64,000 bases of DNA from Ramlibacter tataouinensis (GTDB lineage Bacteria; Pseudomonadota; Gammaproteobacteria; Burkholderiales; Burkholderiaceae_C), in NCBI GenBank assembly GCA_002427815.1, contig DIZF01000020.1, forward strand, positions 508 to 64,507, read 5' to 3'. A program made the position numbers and the translations under genes. A model generated the notes under the pieces. It saw only the letters and a program-made list of their open reading frames with translations, was not told the DNA's origin and ran no database searches. Shown piece by piece: positions 8,144-18,257 of the stretch (position 1 is its first letter; each line of letters opens with the position of its first letter).

Positions 8144-9397
8144 CTAATCGGTGGCCGCGCGTTTCCAGGCCTGCGCGGCGGCGCTTGCGTCGCCGCGCTC
8201 CTCCGCCAGCAAGGCCAGCGCGCGCCACGCGTTGCGGCGCAGGGTCACGTCCTGCAGGTTGACGCTCGCCTGGCTCATGAGCTGCTGGGCCTTGCCCCAG
8301 AGCTGCCGCTTCATGCAGGCCATGCCTGCGACATATTGCAGGGTGGCATCGCGGGGGTTGTCCTTGTGGGCAACTTCGATCCGTGCCAGCCAGGCTGCGT
8401 CCAGGCTGTCCAGGCCGGCCTCGAGCGCGCGCACCAGTTTGACCTTCAAGCCGTCGCCGAGCTGCGTCTGCTGTTCCCACACCGGCAGCAGCCACTCGCG
8501 CGCCAGATGGGCATCCCCGCCAAGGGCCATCAATCGTTGCGCAGCGTGGATCGCGAGCTCGGGCATCACGCGTTCGGCGGACTCCAGCGAGTTCCAGGCC
8601 CGCTGCAACTGCGCGAGGTCGTGCGAGCCGTTGAGCAGGTCGATGGCCAGTCCACGCACGATGCTCTGGGCGGCGCCGCTGGAGAAGGCACGGTGCTTGG
8701 CGAGCAAGCGCGCCGTTTCCAGCGCTTCCGCAGGCTCTTGCGCCAATCGGGCCGCCTTCAGCTTCATGCGCAGCGCGAGCGTGCGGCGCGCGGCGCCTTG
8801 CGGCAACTGCCGCAGCCAGGCCATCGCGGCATCGGGGTCGCGATCGTCCAGCGCCCAGCGCGCGGCCCGCATCAGCGCCCCCTCGTGCGTTTCCTGCGCG
8901 TCGCGCGAAGCGCCCTGTTCGAGCGCCTGCTGCAGATGTTCCTCGCGCGCCCCCCTGTCCTGCAGAGCCTGGGCGCTTTCGGCCGCGAGCAGGTGGGCCA
9001 GTGAGCGCACCTGCGCCGCATTGCCCAGTCGTTGACCGCCGACGCTCAGGGATTTTTCCTGGCTGAGCGCCGTCTCCGCCGACTTGCGGCCCCGGATGAA
9101 GCGGCCCGCCAGCAGGTGGGAGATCGAATCGAGCAGCGACGCATGCACGGCCCTTTCCTTTTGCTGCGAGCGCCAGCGCAGGGCCTGGCGCGGCAGATCG
9201 AACAGCGCGGCCAGCGCGCCGAGCGCGGCGTGCAGGAACACGAATGCGAAGAACAGCGCCAGCAGTACGAGATTGAGCGACAGGTCGACCCGGTAGGGCG
9301 GCCAGAACACGGTAACCGTGCCCTGGTTATTGCCCGCGAACAGGGCGATGGCGACCGCCACGCCGAACAGGGCCAGGAGCCAGAGGGCAGCACGCAT
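8144..9397 (-). CDS. hemY: HemY-like TPR membrane protein
   Basis: A 417-residue inner-membrane protein with two N-terminal transmembrane helices (about 4-22 and 43-65) and a long alpha-helical TPR-type domain to the C-terminus (for example GMACMKRQLWGKAQQLMSQA). This is the proteobacterial HemY of the hemCDXY operon, not the protoporphyrinogen oxidase of Bacillus that shares the name. Its biochemical role in tetrapyrrole synthesis is unproven. Last gene of the hemC-hemD-hemX-hemY operon, 54 bp after hemX, converging with rne. Confidence 0.88.
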   Translation of the reverse strand: MRAALWLLALFGVAVAIALFAGNNQGTVTVFWPPYRVDLSLNLVLLALFFAFVFLHAALGALAALFDLPRQALRWRSQQKERAVHASLLDSISHLLAGRFIRGRKSAETALSQEKSLSVGGQRLGNAAQVRSLAHLLAAESAQALQDRGAREEHLQQALEQGASRDAQETHEGALMRAARWALDDRDPDAAMAWLRQLPQGAARRTLALRMKLKAARLAQEPAEALETARLLAKHRAFSSGAAQSIVRGLAIDLLNGSHDLAQLQRAWNSLESAERVMPELAIHAAQRLMALGGDAHLAREWLLPVWEQQTQLGDGLKVKLVRALEAGLDSLDAAWLARIEVAHKDNPRDATLQYVAGMACMKRQLWGKAQQLMSQASVNLQDVTLRRNAWRALALLAEERGDASAAAQAWKRAATD

Positions 9398-9451
9398 CTC
9401 AATACTTTCGCTGTCGGTGTCGCATCGGGCAGGGGTGGGGCGGCGGCATCC

Positions 9452-10531
9452 CTACCTTCCAGCCGCGGCCGTGACCAGCGCGGCGAGCGTTTCGTCGATG
9501 CGCGGCAGTTCCACCGCGCGCAGTTGCGACTGCACCTGCTGCAGCAGGCTGGCGGCAGCCTGGGTGCGGCGCGCTCCCGGATCGAAATACTTGCGCAGCG
9601 CGGCCGCCGCAGCGGCCACGTCGGCGCGGGCCGAGTCGGTCTGCCGCGCCAGCAGTCCCAGCCGCGCGTTGAGCAGCTTCAGCTTGAGGTTTTCGCGCAG
9701 GAAGAACGCCTGGTCGGGGGCCACCAGGACGGCCTCGGGCTGGTCGATGCGGCTGACGCGCACGAGGTTGCGCGCCTCCTCGCGGATGTCGTTCCACGCG
9801 CGCTCCCACCACCGGACTGCCGCGGCAGGCTGTTTGCGAGCTGGCGCCGGCAGCACGCCGCTGGCGACGGCATTGGCCAACGGCAATTCATCCACCAGCC
9901 GGGCAACTTCGTCCAGCTTGACCAGCAGCCCGGGCACGTCGGAAACGCTGGACACCTTGATGCGGTCGATGTCGCGTGCAATGGCTGCGCGCACCCGTGA
10001 AAGACGCGGCTGCCCGGAGCGCTCCAGTCGCTGGTCGGCGCTGCGCAATGCGGCCAGCAGCGGCTCGGCGCTGCTGGTCAGCTGGACCTGCTGCTGGGCC
10101 AACCGCAAGGCCGATTCGATATCGGCCAGCAGGTTCTCGTCGCGCGAGCGCGAGAGGCCTTGAATCAGCTCCTCCAGCTGGCTGCGCTGCAACGCCACTT
10201 CGCCCAGCCGGGTTTCGGTCAATGCCTGGCGCGCCGCGGTTTCGCGCGCCAGCTCCTGCGCTTGCCGCGCCAGTGCCCGTGCTTCGATCGCGTTGGTGCC
10301 GGCGTCGGCACTTTGCCGGGCCAGCTGCTCCTGGATATTGGACAGCTTCTGCCACAGCATGAAGCTGGCTCCCAGGGAGAGCGCGCAGATCACCAGAAAG
10401 AAATAGAGCGTGCCGCGGGCCACCACCACGCCGGCGGATGCCGGCACCGCGGTGGCAGCCCCGGCGTCGGGGGTATCCAGCGCCGGAACCGTGTTGCCGG
10501 CCAGGGACTGGCTCGAAGGCTCGGAACTCAT
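9452..10531 (-). CDS. hemX: HemX family membrane protein
   Basis: A 359-residue protein of the HemX family, often labelled uroporphyrinogen-III C-methyltransferase although it has no SAM-methyltransferase domain. One transmembrane helix at about residues 40-60 is followed by a coiled coil (SNIQEQLARQ onward, about 61-120) and a conserved helical domain. Likely anchored in the inner membrane and interacting with haem-pathway enzymes; the function is inferred from gene context. The ATG at 10531 overlaps the hemD stop (ATGA). Confidence 0.88.
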   Translation of the reverse strand: MSSEPSSQSLAGNTVPALDTPDAGAATAVPASAGVVVARGTLYFFLVICALSLGASFMLWQKLSNIQEQLARQSADAGTNAIEARALARQAQELARETAARQALTETRLGEVALQRSQLEELIQGLSRSRDENLLADIESALRLAQQQVQLTSSAEPLLAALRSADQRLERSGQPRLSRVRAAIARDIDRIKVSSVSDVPGLLVKLDEVARLVDELPLANAVASGVLPAPARKQPAAAVRWWERAWNDIREEARNLVRVSRIDQPEAVLVAPDQAFFLRENLKLKLLNARLGLLARQTDSARADVAAAAAALRKYFDPGARRTQAAASLLQQVQSQLRAVELPRIDETLAALVTAAAGR

Positions 10532-11292
10532 CCAAACGATTCTAGGGCCGCCACCACGGCGTCCAGGGTCGGCCGTGACTCGCAAACAACACCGAACCCG
10601 GCGCGTCGTGCCGCCTGTGCGATGCGCGGATGCGTGGCCACGGCACGGGCAGCCCGCCATTGCTGATCGGGCAGCAGGGTCTGAAGGTGGGCAATGGCCT
10701 GGGAACTGCTGAACAACCAGACCCCGTCGGTCGCGTCGCCCCGCACCATCGCCAACTGCTGCACGTCGAGTTCGGGGATGGCGCGCACATACGCGACCAC
10801 AGTCTCCACCCGTGCGCCCGCCGCGGCCAGCTGATCGGCCAGCCAGTCGCGACCGGCGGCCTGGCCGGAGGCATCGCCGCCTCGAACAAGCAGGACTGCA
10901 TCGCCGGGCCGGACTTGGCCGACCACCTGCTGCCACAGTGTTTCCGAGTCGAATTGGGCGGCCTGCGGCGGTGGCGAGTCGATCTGGGAGCCGTCGATCC
11001 CCGCCTCGAGCAAGGCATCGCAGGTACCGGTTCCGGTGGCCCAGGCGCGGGTTCGGTGCGGCCAGCGGGCCGTGGCCGGCCGGTGACCGAAAAAGTGCCG
11101 CACCGCATTGCCGCTGACGAACATCACCGCGCGGTAACCGTCCAGGGCCAGCCAGACCGCGCGCAGCGGCTCGGTCCGGCCCGGTGGGACGATCGCGATC
11201 AGCGGAAAGAAGATTGCGTCGATGCCGCGCTGTCGCAGCTCGTGGACCCAGCGCCGGGCCTCGTTTTCGGGCCGGGTGACGAACACGCGCAT
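10528..11292 (-). CDS. hemD: Uroporphyrinogen-III synthase
   Basis: A 254-residue HemD that cyclises hydroxymethylbilane with inversion of ring D to give uroporphyrinogen III. The start is MRVFVTRPENEARRW, typical of the family; other recognisable pieces are FVSGNAVRHF and LFSSSQAIAHL. The sequence is divergent, as is usual for HemD, so identity rests on context too: it follows hemC by 13 bp and overlaps hemX. The ATG at 11292 is chosen because the longer open frame upstream lies inside hemC. Confidence 0.93.
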   Translation of the reverse strand: MRVFVTRPENEARRWVHELRQRGIDAIFFPLIAIVPPGRTEPLRAVWLALDGYRAVMFVSGNAVRHFFGHRPATARWPHRTRAWATGTGTCDALLEAGIDGSQIDSPPPQAAQFDSETLWQQVVGQVRPGDAVLLVRGGDASGQAAGRDWLADQLAAAGARVETVVAYVRAIPELDVQQLAMVRGDATDGVWLFSSSQAIAHLQTLLPDQQWRAARAVATHPRIAQAARRAGFGVVCESRPTLDAVVAALESFG

Positions 11293-11305
11293 GGCGCGAC
11301 GGCTG

Positions 11306-12208
11306 TCAGTGAGCGCCCGCGGCGCGCAAGCGCGCGGCCACCTCGGTCCCCAGCGCCGCCGCCTGGTCCAGGTCGGCAGCCGCCACCGCCAACTGCGCCC
11401 GCACCAGCACCGCGGCACCCTCCGGATCGCCCCAGGCCGCCCGCAACTGCAGGTGCTCCCCCGAAAAGGTGGCAAACGCGGCCAGCGGCATCGAACAGCT
11501 GCCGCCCATGGCCCGGCTCACGGCGCGTTCGGCCGCGACCGCCAGCCAGGTGCTCTGGTGCGCAAGCGACGCCAGGATCTCCGCCACATCGAGGCGGTCG
11601 GCTCGCGTTTCTATGCCCAGCGCGCCCTGCCCGGCCGCCGGCAGCATCTGCTCCGGCTCGAACAGCTGGCGGATGCGCTGGCCCAGACCCAGGCGCTTGA
11701 GGCCGGCGGCAGCCAGCACGATCGCATCGTAGTTGCCGTCGTCGAGCTTGCGCAGGCGGGTGTCCAGGTTGCCGCGCAACGGCTCGATCTTCAGGTCCGG
11801 CCGCAGGGCGCGCAACAGCACCACGCGGCGCAGGCTGGAAGTGCCCACCACGGCGCCCTGCGGCAGTTCCGCCAGACCGGCAAAGCGGTTGGACACGAAG
11901 GCATCGCGCGGATCTTCGCGCTCCATGACGCAGGCCAGGGAAAATCCCTCGGGCACGTCCATCGGCACGTCCTTGAGCGAATGCACCGCGATATCGGCGT
12001 GGCCTTCTTCCAGCGCCACTTCGAGTTCCTTGACGAACAGTCCCTTGCCGCCCACCTTGCTGAGGCTGCGGTCCAGGATCTGATCGCCACGCGTGGTCAT
12101 GCCCAGCAGGCTCACTTCGTGGCCGCGCTGCTCGAGCAAGGCCTTCACATGCTCGGCCTGCCAGAGCGCGAGGCGGCTTTCGCGGGTAGCGATCACTAGC
12201 TTGCTCAC
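11306..12208 (-). CDS. hemC: Hydroxymethylbilane synthase (porphobilinogen deaminase)
   Basis: A 300-residue HemC that condenses four porphobilinogen molecules to hydroxymethylbilane. The dipyrromethane cofactor-binding Cys238 lies in GGSCSMPLAAFA. Catalytic and binding motifs VHSLKDVP (residues 75-82), GTSSLRR (122-128) and LRGNLDTRLRKL (144-155) are intact. First gene of the hemCDXY operon and divergent from ppc, with an 85-bp spacer that holds the palindrome ATGCTAGCAT but no clear -35/-10 pair. Confidence 0.97.
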   Translation of the reverse strand: MSKLVIATRESRLALWQAEHVKALLEQRGHEVSLLGMTTRGDQILDRSLSKVGGKGLFVKELEVALEEGHADIAVHSLKDVPMDVPEGFSLACVMEREDPRDAFVSNRFAGLAELPQGAVVGTSSLRRVVLLRALRPDLKIEPLRGNLDTRLRKLDDGNYDAIVLAAAGLKRLGLGQRIRQLFEPEQMLPAAGQGALGIETRADRLDVAEILASLAHQSTWLAVAAERAVSRAMGGSCSMPLAAFATFSGEHLQLRAAWGDPEGAAVLVRAQLAVAAADLDQAAALGTEVAARLRAAGAH

Positions 12209-12293
12209 TTCGTACCTGTCTGTCGTGCTTGGGGGTGGTCGATGCTAGCATGCACGCTGCAAAAAAATTAAGGCAGCCCAGGACCCCAAACCC

Positions 12294-15137
12294 ATGTCGC
12301 CAGCCGCACCACAGTCGCCCGCCGCGCCGTCGCGGCGGGCGCGCGACAACGAACGACCGCTGGTGGAAGACATCCGCCTGCTGGGCCGCATCCTCGGCGA
12401 CGTGATCCGCGAGCAGGAAGGCGTGCCGGCGTTCGAGCTGGTGGAGCGCATCCGCAAGCTCTCGGTGGCCTTTCGCCGGGACGCGGACCACGAGGCGGAC
12501 CGGGCCCTCAAAAGTCTCCTGAAATCGCTCACGGGCGAACAGACCGTCAGCGTCATCCGGGCCTTCACCTATTTCAGCCACCTGGCCAATCTGGCCGAGG
12601 ACCGCCATCACATCCGTCGGCGCGCCATCCACGAGCGCGCCGGCGATACCCAGGAAGGCAGCATCGAGGTCGCGCTGGCGCGGCTGCGCTGGGCCGGCAT
12701 AGCCGCCAAGGCGGTGTCCCAGACCCTGGGGCAGAGCCATGTTTCACCCGTCCTCACCGCCCACCCGACCGAAGTGCAGCGCAAGAGCATCCTGGACGCC
12801 GAGCGGGACATCGCGAACCTGCTCACCAGTCGCGACGAGATCCGCGTGCGGGCCCTGCCCAAGGACGCATTGGCGCCGCGCGAGCTGGCGGCCAACGAGA
12901 CGCAAATCCGCGCCCGCGTGCTGCAGCTGTGGCAAACCCGGCTGCTGCGTTTTACCAAGCTGACCGTGGCCGACGAAATCGAGAACGCGCTGAGCTATTA
13001 CGAGACCACCTTCCTGCGCGAGATTCCCAAGATCTACGCCGACCTGGAGCGCGAGCTGGGCCAGCACCCGGTGGCCAGCTTCCTGCGCATGGGCCAGTGG
13101 ATCGGCGGCGACCGCGACGGCAATCCCAACGTCGGCGCCCCCACGCTCGAGTACGCGCTGCGGCGGCAATGCGAAGTGGCGCTACGGCACTATCTCACCG
13201 AGGTCCACTTTCTGGGCGCGGAGCTGTCGCTGTCGGCGCTGTTGGTCGGGGTCACGCCCGAGATGCGCGAGCTGGCCGCGAGCTCGCCCGACACCAACGA
13301 GCACCGGCTGGACGAGCCGTACCGGCGCGCGCTCACGGGCATGTACGCCCGCCTGGCGGCCACGCTCAAGGAATTGACCGGCGGCGACGCCGCACGCCAT
13401 GCCGTGGCGCCCCAGAACCCCTATCCGCGAGCCGAGGACCTGCTGGCAGACCTGCGCGTCATCGAGGCATCCTTGCTCGCCCACCATGGCGCCGACCTGG
13501 CGGGCCAGCGCCTGCATCCCTTGATCCGCGCCGTGGAAGTGTTCGGCTTCCATCTGGCCACCGTGGACCTGCGGCAGAGTTCGGACCAGCACGAGGCGGT
13601 GATCGCCGAACTGCTGGCGGTGGCGCGCATCGAATCCCAATACGCGAGGCTGGCGGAGCCTGAGCGGTGCGCGCTGCTGGTCCAGCTGCTGGCCGATGCC
13701 CGCCCGCTTCGCGTCATCGGCGCGCCCTATTCGCAGCACACCCGCGGCGAGCTGGCGGTCTTCGAAACCGCCAGGCGCATGCGCGAGCGCTTCGGCGCTC
13801 AGGCGATCCGCCACTACATCATCAGCCACACCGAAGCGGCGAGCGACCTGCTGGAAGCGCTGCTGCTGCAAAAGGAAGCGGGCCTGATGACCGGCACGCT
13901 CGACGACAAGGCAACGGCCGACCTGATCGTCGTGCCCCTGTTCGAAACCATCGCGGACCTGCGCAATGCCGCGCCCGTCATGCGCGAGTTCTACGGCTTG
14001 CCCGGCGTGGCCAGGCTGGTGCAGCGCTCAGGTGGCGAGCAGGACATCATGCTGGGCTACAGCGACAGCAACAAGGACGGCGGCATTTTCACCAGCAACT
14101 GGGAGCTGTACCGGGCGGAGATCGCGCTGGTGGCGTTGTTCGACGAGCTGTCCACCTCCCACCCCATCCGTTTGCGCATGTTCCATGGGCGCGGCGGCAC
14201 CGTCGGCCGCGGCGGCGGGCCCAGCTACCAGGCCATCCTGGCGCAGCCGCCGGGCACCGTGCGCGGCCAGATCCGGCTGACCGAACAGGGCGAGGTGATC
14301 GGCTCGAAGTACGCCAACCCCGAGATCGGCCGGCGCAACCTGGAAACGCTGGTGGCCGCCACGCTCGAGGCCACCCTTTTGCAGTCCAGCAGGCCCGCGC
14401 CCAAGGCCTTCCTGGCGGCAGCCGAGGCGCTGTCGCGCTCCAGCATGGCGGCGTATCGGGCACTGGTCTATGACACGCCGGGTTTCACCGAGTACTTCTT
14501 CGATTCCACACCGATCCGCGAGATCGCGGAACTCAATATCGGGTCGCGCCCCGCATCGCGCAAGGCGTCCGATCGCATCGAGGACCTGCGCGCCATTCCC
14601 TGGAGCTTCAGCTGGGGCCAATGCCGACTGACTCTGCCGGGCTGGTACGGCTTCGGCACCGCGGTGCACGACTTCCTCCATCCCGTTCGCCCCGAGCCGG
14701 CCGGAGGGTCAGTGCGAACGGCCGACAAGGAACGACTGGCGCTGCTGCAGAAGATGTACCGCCAGTGGCCGTTCTTCCGGGTCCTGCTGTCCAACGTGGA
14801 CATGGTGCTGGCCAAGAGCGACCTGGCGCTGGCGTCGCGCTACGCCGAGCTGGTCGCCGACGCGAGGCTGCGCAAGCGCATCTTCGCCACCATCGAAGGG
14901 GAATGGCACCGCACGGTGGAAGCGCTGCAGCTGGTGACCGGCGAAAAGCAGCGGCTGGCGACCAATCCGGCGCTGCAGCGATCGATCCGCCACCGCTTCC
15001 CCTACATCGACCCCTTGCACCACCTGCAGGTGGAACTGGTGCGGCGGTATCGCCAGGGCAAGCTCGACGAGCGCGCTCGCCGGGGCATCCACATCTCGAT
15101 CAACGGCATCGCGGCCGGCCTGCGCAATACCGGTTAG
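12294..15137 (+). CDS. ppc: Phosphoenolpyruvate carboxylase
   Basis: A 947-residue PEP carboxylase that forms oxaloacetate from PEP and bicarbonate to replenish the TCA cycle. Both family signatures are present: VLTAHPTEVQRKSIL with catalytic His157 and FHGRGGTVGRGGGP at 630-643. The C-terminus ends in SINGIAAGLRNTG, the expected NTG tripeptide. Full length, single copy here. It sits between hemC and the PerM-type gene; no operon partner on its strand. Confidence 0.97.
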   Translation: MSPAAPQSPAAPSRRARDNERPLVEDIRLLGRILGDVIREQEGVPAFELVERIRKLSVAFRRDADHEADRALKSLLKSLTGEQTVSVIRAFTYFSHLANLAEDRHHIRRRAIHERAGDTQEGSIEVALARLRWAGIAAKAVSQTLGQSHVSPVLTAHPTEVQRKSILDAERDIANLLTSRDEIRVRALPKDALAPRELAANETQIRARVLQLWQTRLLRFTKLTVADEIENALSYYETTFLREIPKIYADLERELGQHPVASFLRMGQWIGGDRDGNPNVGAPTLEYALRRQCEVALRHYLTEVHFLGAELSLSALLVGVTPEMRELAASSPDTNEHRLDEPYRRALTGMYARLAATLKELTGGDAARHAVAPQNPYPRAEDLLADLRVIEASLLAHHGADLAGQRLHPLIRAVEVFGFHLATVDLRQSSDQHEAVIAELLAVARIESQYARLAEPERCALLVQLLADARPLRVIGAPYSQHTRGELAVFETARRMRERFGAQAIRHYIISHTEAASDLLEALLLQKEAGLMTGTLDDKATADLIVVPLFETIADLRNAAPVMREFYGLPGVARLVQRSGGEQDIMLGYSDSNKDGGIFTSNWELYRAEIALVALFDELSTSHPIRLRMFHGRGGTVGRGGGPSYQAILAQPPGTVRGQIRLTEQGEVIGSKYANPEIGRRNLETLVAATLEATLLQSSRPAPKAFLAAAEALSRSSMAAYRALVYDTPGFTEYFFDSTPIREIAELNIGSRPASRKASDRIEDLRAIPWSFSWGQCRLTLPGWYGFGTAVHDFLHPVRPEPAGGSVRTADKERLALLQKMYRQWPFFRVLLSNVDMVLAKSDLALASRYAELVADARLRKRIFATIEGEWHRTVEALQLVTGEKQRLATNPALQRSIRHRFPYIDPLHHLQVELVRRYRQGKLDERARRGIHISINGIAAGLRNTG

Positions 15138-15158
15138 GGCGGCCGTCAGGCCTTCGGT

Positions 15159-16331
15159 TCAGTTTCCCAGAAGTTCGCCCACGGGCTTCAGGTCCTCGAC
15201 CCGGTCGCAGACGGCCTTGACCGCCATCAGGATCGGAATTCCGAGCAGCAGGCCCCAGACACCCCAGAGCCAGCCCCATGCGAGCACGCCGATGAACACG
15301 GCGACCGGATTCATGCTGCTGGTCCTGCTGGTCAGCCACGGCACGACCAGGTTGCCCTGCATGGTGTGGATCACCAGAGAGGCGCCCGCAAGCGCCAGCG
15401 CCATGTTCAATTCACCGAACTGCACGAATCCCACCAGCGCGGCGGCGCCGGCGATCACAGCCGAACCGATGTAGGGAACCAGATTCAGGATCGCGGCGGC
15501 GATGCCCCACACGGGCGCGTGCTTGAGGCCCAGCGCCCAGAATGCCAGGCTCGTGGCCAGGCCCACGACGACACTCGACAGCAGTTGGACCAGCAGGTAG
15601 CGCTGGATCTGCTGGGTGATTTCATCGAGCGCCTGCACGGTGATCTTCTTGTTGGACAGGCTGGGGCCCGTCAGTTTGACCAGCTTGCGGCGGAAGGTGT
15701 CGCCCGACACCAGCAGGAAGTAGGTGAGGAAAATCACGATGGTGGCCTGTCCCACCAGGCTGGCCAGGCCCAGCGTGCCATTCCACAGGTGATCCTGGAT
15801 GTTGAAGCGCGGCTTTTCGATCATGACGCGCTGGACGCCGCGAGCGGCGGGGGTGGGGGTACCCGCCTCCTGGGCCGCCTGCTCCAGTTGGGCGGCAGCC
15901 TTCTGCACTGTCCCCAACGGGGTATGTGTCCCGGCGCCGCGCGTGTGCAGGGAGTCGCGCAACTTCTTCGCGGCATCCGGCAAAGACTCGATCAGCTGGT
16001 TGGCGTCGTCGCTGAATGAATACACCGCAGCTCCGCCTCCGCCCAGGATTCCGATGATCAGCACCCCGGCGCTGATCGCCCGCGGGATGTGCAGGCGCTG
16101 CAGCCAGTTGACCACCGGGGACAGCGCATAGCTGAACATGAACCCCAGCATCAGCGGGATGAAGAACGGGCTGGCCCAGCGCAGGGTGGCCAGCAGCGCG
16201 AGTGTTGTGAGCACCACCAGCGCCATGCTGCGCACGTTCACCGGCACGCGCAGGAGCACGTGCGTGGGGTCCTCGGGGTCGGCCGCCAGCGACGGCAGGA
16301 CCGGCTTGCCGTTATCGGCTTGTTCGTCCAT
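15159..16331 (-). CDS. AI-2E family transporter (PerM-like)
   Basis: A 390-residue polytopic inner-membrane protein with about eight hydrophobic segments, including one pair near residues 36-80 and a C-terminal set around 240-380. The wording FIPLMLGFMFSYALSPVVNWLQRL and NLVPYIGSA is typical of the AI-2E/PerM family, whose members export autoinducer-like or other solutes, or act as Na+/H+ antiporters. The substrate cannot be assigned. It converges with ppc and lies 38 bp downstream of the response regulator gene, so it may be cotranscribed. Confidence 0.85.
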   Translation of the reverse strand: MDEQADNGKPVLPSLAADPEDPTHVLLRVPVNVRSMALVVLTTLALLATLRWASPFFIPLMLGFMFSYALSPVVNWLQRLHIPRAISAGVLIIGILGGGGAAVYSFSDDANQLIESLPDAAKKLRDSLHTRGAGTHTPLGTVQKAAAQLEQAAQEAGTPTPAARGVQRVMIEKPRFNIQDHLWNGTLGLASLVGQATIVIFLTYFLLVSGDTFRRKLVKLTGPSLSNKKITVQALDEITQQIQRYLLVQLLSSVVVGLATSLAFWALGLKHAPVWGIAAAILNLVPYIGSAVIAGAAALVGFVQFGELNMALALAGASLVIHTMQGNLVVPWLTSRTSSMNPVAVFIGVLAWGWLWGVWGLLLGIPILMAVKAVCDRVEDLKPVGELLGN

Positions 16332-16369
16332 GGCGCCTCTTTGCTACTTCCCGGACCGATGAAATTTCC

Positions 16370-17110
16370 CTACGCCGCCAGCGCCTCGCGCACCGCACTG
16401 AGCTGTCGGCGCGATACCGCAAGCACCTCGTCGAGGCCGTGGAGCCGTACCGCCCAGCCCTCGCCCTCGTCCGGGTCGTCGTGCTTCTCGAGCGAGCGCA
16501 TGGCGTGGCGCGCCACCAACGCATTCCGGTGCACGCGCAGGAAATGCTCCGCGTGGCGTTCTTCCAGCTCGCTGAGCGAGGCATCGAGAATATAGCTTCT
16601 GGCAGCGGTCCGCACGGTGATGTACTTCAGTTCGGCCTTGAAATACAACACCTCGAACAACGGAACCCGTTCGGTGCGGCCGCGATCCTGGATCAGCAGC
16701 ACGGGCGCGGATTCGTCCGGCGGCCCGGCGAGGCGGGACTGGACCAGCCGTTCGACCTTCTGCAGGGCCGCCTGCAGTCGCTCCAGCCGCACCGGCTTGG
16801 TGAGGTAGTCGACCGCCTCCAGTTCGAACGCCGCCACCGCGTGTTCGGCATAGGCCGTAACAAAGACCACGGCCGGCGGCTGCGCCATCGACCGCAGGGT
16901 TTGGGCCAGGACCAGGCCGTCCGCGCCCGGCATGTGGATGTCCAGCAGCACCGCGTCGAAACGCATGCGCAGCAGCAGTTCCATCGCCTGGGCGGCATTG
17001 GGGGCCTCGCCACCGACCACGGCCGCCGGCGCCATGCACTGCCCCAGCAGCGTGCGCAACCGCGAGCGGGCGAGCGCTTCGTCGTCCACAACCAGCACCT
17101 GCAAGCTCAT
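16370..17110 (-). CDS. LytTR-family response regulator (AlgR-like)
   Basis: A 246-residue response regulator. The receiver domain (about 1-120) has acidic pocket DD9-10, phosphoacceptor Asp57 and Lys106 in LTKP. The C-terminal LytTR DNA-binding domain (about 140-240) shows VLYFKAELKYITVRT and FLRVHRNALVA. Probably controlled by phosphorylation from the kinase encoded 16 bp upstream. In pseudomonads AlgR controls type IV pilus and exopolysaccharide genes and sits beside argH and hemC as here; the same targets are inference. Confidence 0.9.
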   Translation of the reverse strand: MSLQVLVVDDEALARSRLRTLLGQCMAPAAVVGGEAPNAAQAMELLLRMRFDAVLLDIHMPGADGLVLAQTLRSMAQPPAVVFVTAYAEHAVAAFELEAVDYLTKPVRLERLQAALQKVERLVQSRLAGPPDESAPVLLIQDRGRTERVPLFEVLYFKAELKYITVRTAARSYILDASLSELEERHAEHFLRVHRNALVARHAMRSLEKHDDPDEGEGWAVRLHGLDEVLAVSRRQLSAVREALAA

Positions 17111-17126
17111 GTCCGCTTCGTCCCGC

Positions 17127-18167
17127 TCATGCCGGCACCTCCATTCGCACCTGATAGACCCCGTTCTTCAGCGCGGCCTGGAAATGGCCTTGCACATCGT
17201 GCAGCAGGTGCAGTCGTTCGCGCACATTGGCCTGCGCCACGCCCTGACCACTGCGGCCCTGGCCGGCCGGCACCGTGTTGGTGACCTTTATCACCACCGT
17301 GCTGCCCCGGCGCTGCGTGCTGATCCTGACCTGTGCGCCCCGCACGCTGGGCTCCACTCCGTGCTTCACGGCATTCTCCACCAGCGGCTGCAGCATCAGC
17401 GGTGGTACGCGCGCATCGCCTGCCGACGCGTCCACCGCCCACTCGACCTGAAGCCGCGGACCGAAACGCACCTGTTCGATGTCCAGGTAGCGCCGCGCCA
17501 GGGCCACCTCCTCGGCCAGAGTCACGGACTCGCCCAGGTCGACCAGGGCGTGGCGAAACAGGTCGCTCAGGTCTTCCAGGATGGCCTCGGCCCGCGCCGG
17601 ATCCTCGCGCACCAGCGCCACCGCGCTGTTGAGGGTATTGAACAGGAAATGCGGCCGGATCCGTGCCTGCAATTCCGCCAGGCGCGCGGTGGCATCCGCC
17701 GGCATACGACCCTTCGCCCGGAGCACCAGCGCGGCCACCAGCGCCGCCGCCAGCAAGGCGCCGGCGAATCCCGAAGCCACCCAGGGCACGGCCTGGAGAA
17801 ACCCGACCAGCGCCAGCAACGCGCAGCCGTAAATGCCGGCCAGGGCCCCCAAGACCATGCCAAACAGGTGCTGCCCCCACGGCACCAGCCGGGCCAGAAG
17901 CTTTTTCAGGCTGCACGCCACGATCAGCCATAACAGCGTGGCCGGCAAGGCGGCGCCGCTGAGCACCGCCACGCGCAACAACCAGTCCGTGGCGCCCGCC
18001 GAACCGAACATGGCGCCGACCGCCATCACGGTTTCCACGAACAGGACAGCGCGCAGGATGACGCCGATATGGCAGGCATCGAATACCAGCACCCGCGCCG
18101 GCGGCTCTGCCCGGGCCGCTTCGCCCGGCAGATCCTGGAACGCCGATAGAATTTGCGAGTCCTTCAT
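17127..18167 (-). CDS. Membrane sensor histidine kinase, LytS/AlgZ (FimS) type
   Basis: A 346-residue kinase with four or more N-terminal membrane segments (about residues 35-150) and a His_kinase domain with phosphoacceptor motif RPHFLFNTLN, then a HATPase domain with N-box LVENAVKHG. It lacks the canonical HisKA dimerisation motif, as usual for this class, which pairs with LytTR regulators. No periplasmic sensor domain is apparent. The ATG at 18167 is chosen over a much longer open frame that runs antisense through argH. Divergent from argH. Confidence 0.88.
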   Translation of the reverse strand: MKDSQILSAFQDLPGEAARAEPPARVLVFDACHIGVILRAVLFVETVMAVGAMFGSAGATDWLLRVAVLSGAALPATLLWLIVACSLKKLLARLVPWGQHLFGMVLGALAGIYGCALLALVGFLQAVPWVASGFAGALLAAALVAALVLRAKGRMPADATARLAELQARIRPHFLFNTLNSAVALVREDPARAEAILEDLSDLFRHALVDLGESVTLAEEVALARRYLDIEQVRFGPRLQVEWAVDASAGDARVPPLMLQPLVENAVKHGVEPSVRGAQVRISTQRRGSTVVIKVTNTVPAGQGRSGQGVAQANVRERLHLLHDVQGHFQAALKNGVYQVRMEVPA

Positions 18168-18257
18168 CAAAGAAACGTTGCCTTGGGCACGATTATTGGT
18201 GATCCTTGCGTATTCCTCCCCAGGGCGAACCAGTAAGGCGCCGCCCCGCCCTCTCCT

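Noticed and set aside
18184..18202. Sigma-54-like GGGCACG-N4-TTGGT upstream of argH
   Set aside because: The essential C of the -12 GC dinucleotide is missing.
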